Assembly (NCBI RefSeq): GCF_029784165.1
Contig: NC_073695.1
Location: 142,048,748-142,112,747 of the forward strand
Direction: 5' to 3'
DNA length: 64,000 nucleotides
DNA from: Wyeomyia smithii
Lineage: Eukaryota; Arthropoda; Insecta; Diptera; Culicidae
Shown here: positions 62,659 to 64,000 of the stretch, piece after piece
How the letters are laid out: each line of letters begins with the position of its first letter
Numbering within the stretch: position 1 is the first letter of the stretch
Position numbers and translations under genes: made by a program
Notes under the pieces: generated by a model
Told to the model about the DNA's origin: nothing
Seen by the model: the letters and a program-made list of their open reading frames with translations, nothing else
Databases searched by the model: none

Positions 62659-64000
62659 ATGGATTTACAACAGCTCTACAGAAACTTGGATGTGTCTCAT
62701 ATCTCAATTAACGAGGTTGAGCATGAATTAGCGGTTCGAAGTGTTCCATTTGATTTCAAGGAACACGAAAGTGTGAAAAGAAGGAAGTTAAAAGATAAGA
62801 TGCGAATTGAAAGGGAGACTGAGGTTTTTTCTTTTGCCCCAAGCCGAATGAAATTAGTTGAAAAAATTTCAATGATTAGTACGACATTGACGATTATTGC
62901 CGATCCACTGGATAATCCAAAATGTGATATCCGGCAACGGTTAAAATTGAAAACACGAGTGATTCACTATAGAGTACGTACTTTTCTGCTGATGAAAACT
63001 TCGGGAGCAAATAAATATCGCTTAGAGGTGGTAAACATTGGTAAACGAGCCAATGAAATTTTTCAGAAACATTTTGTTGCGGGAAAACCCGAATGCAATA
63101 CACCCGCACCGAAATCTTTAGAAGATGATATATCTGAGCTTTAGAGGACGTTCGATCTGAAATAGAAATTTTGAATGAAACTGCAACAGGAAAGGATTCG
63201 GAAAATGAGAGGATAGAAGATGAAGCAAGTGGAGGAATTGGAAATGAATCATCGGAATCAAAGAAAAAAGAAATTGTATTGGCGATTGAAAGGTCAGAAG
63301 ACGTGATGAAGGTATTGAAAAACTACGAGAATAGTTCTTTGGATAATGCAACAGAATTATTAAAAATCTTTAAAGATTTTGTAATACAGACTTCAGAACA
63401 ACAGAAACAAATGAAGGAAAGAGAAACTGCACTAGAGAGGAAGAGAATGGAAGAAGCAGAAGAGAATATGAAAAAGAAAAAAACGACTAGAAAAATTATT
63501 AATTGAAAAAATAAATTAAAACAAAACGGAGCACCGAAAACCGATTCGATTGTCGAGCCAAAGCGAGAGAAGGATAAAGAAACCGCGTTGTCCCCAGAAA
63601 AGTTTAATATAAATGTTTACGAAATATTCAATAATAACGTTAAGGAGGGCTATGAAACACAGGAAAGTACCGATGAATCATCGGATAGAAATCAGAAAAA
63701 TAATACAAGGAAAACAACTAAAAGTGGAAAAAAGAAACAGACACATTGGAAACAGGGCAGAAAACATACTCGTTATGTAAGCTTTTCACCATCTAGCGCA
63801 AGCACAGCAGAAAACTTTAGTGAGAGTTCTGAGACAGAATCAGACTCAAGTTACACTAAACATAAGAATCGGAAACGGAAAACAAGAAGGAACAGTTTGA
63901 AAAGAATTCCAGTATCAGAATGGAGAATTAAGTACGACGGAAAAGATCAAGGACGAAGGCTTTCGGAATTTCTTAAAGAAATTAAAATGCGGAGCAAAGC
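62659..64000 (+). pseudogene. gag: Gag of the right-hand Ty3/gypsy element, frameshift and stop, partial
   Basis: ATG at 62,659 starts MDLQQLYRNLDVSHISINEV, and ELAVRSVPFDF follows, the N-terminal pattern of several gypsy-group Gag proteins. That frame stops at 63,144. A frameshift near 63,138 leads to the next frame, which is open except for a TGA at 63,504-63,506 and continues to the window end. The middle part is a long charged coiled-coil-like stretch (EEAEENMKKKKTTRK) and a Ser/Lys-rich linker. The end has SEWRIKYDGKDQGRRLSEFL, the start of the retrotransposon gag (capsid) domain. At least two disabling changes, so this copy is inactive. No pol is visible. Confidence 0.78.

Larger units (their letters stand above)
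61724..64000 (+). mobile_element. Ty3/gypsy LTR retrotransposon, 5' part, runs off window
   Basis: A candidate LTR starting TGTAACAGCGC (61,724) is followed by TGGCGCCCAAC (62,238), a primer-binding site of tRNA-Lys type, then a leader (62,249-62,658) and a broken gag. Pol would lie beyond 64,000. Confidence 0.7.

Overview
The window looks like repeat-rich genomic DNA from a culicine mosquito (Aedes or Culex type). No ordinary host gene is recognisable. Nearly every coding stretch comes from a retrotransposon, and nearly all the remaining sequence is inverted repeats, DNA-transposon remnants, microsatellites or short interspersed repeats. The organism call is inference from the mix of elements (I-, CR1/Daphne- and Jockey/Juan-like LINEs, 412/mdg1-, gypsy- and mag-like LTR elements). 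No search was possible.

Layout. 1-6.6 kb: a minus-strand Ty3/gypsy element with intact-looking gag and an open pol that runs off the left edge. 6.6-11.5 kb: large inverted copies of one repeat around a ~530 bp TA tract. 11.8-13.2 kb: a common interspersed repeat. 13.5-14.1 kb: a broken mag-like gag and short LTR. 14.8-16.7 kb: a long palindrome. 17.6 kb: two LINE 3' ends joined head to head inside one target-site duplication. 18.9-23.8 kb: a decayed minus-strand CR1/Daphne-like LINE, split by a foldback element with subterminal repeat arrays. About 26-42.1 kb: a plus-strand I-clade LINE (ORF1 plus ORF2 with RNase H). It is split by a CACAGTG-ended inverted-repeat DNA element, which itself holds a hAT MITE, and by a minus-strand CR1-like LINE. 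A 3,091 bp segment crossing these nested insertions is tandemly duplicated (29,183-35,364). 43.3-53.7 kb: interspersed-repeat copies, one of them split by a young, nearly complete 412/mdg1-like LTR element (44,476-51,171). That element carries an aberrant tRNA-derived junction after its 5' LTR. 53.8-58.4 kb: a region bounded by short inverted repeats, containing a 5'-truncated Juan-like LINE. 58.8-61.1 kb: a third CR1/Daphne-like LINE fragment. 61.7 kb to the end: the 5' part of another Ty3/gypsy element with a broken gag.

The genes do not form a shared pathway. They are independent element genes (gag/pol, or ORF1/endonuclease-RT) whose nesting gives relative ages. The I-clade LINE is oldest in its locus. 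The CACAGTG element and the CR1-like LINE inserted into it, and the tandem duplication came after both. The 412/mdg1-like LTR element looks very young (two 447 bp LTRs that appear identical, perfect 4 bp target duplication). The most informative observations are fossilised reverse-transcription and integration accidents: the 39-nt tRNA-Arg read-through at 44,923-44,961, and the double-primed LINE insertion at 17,599-17,824.
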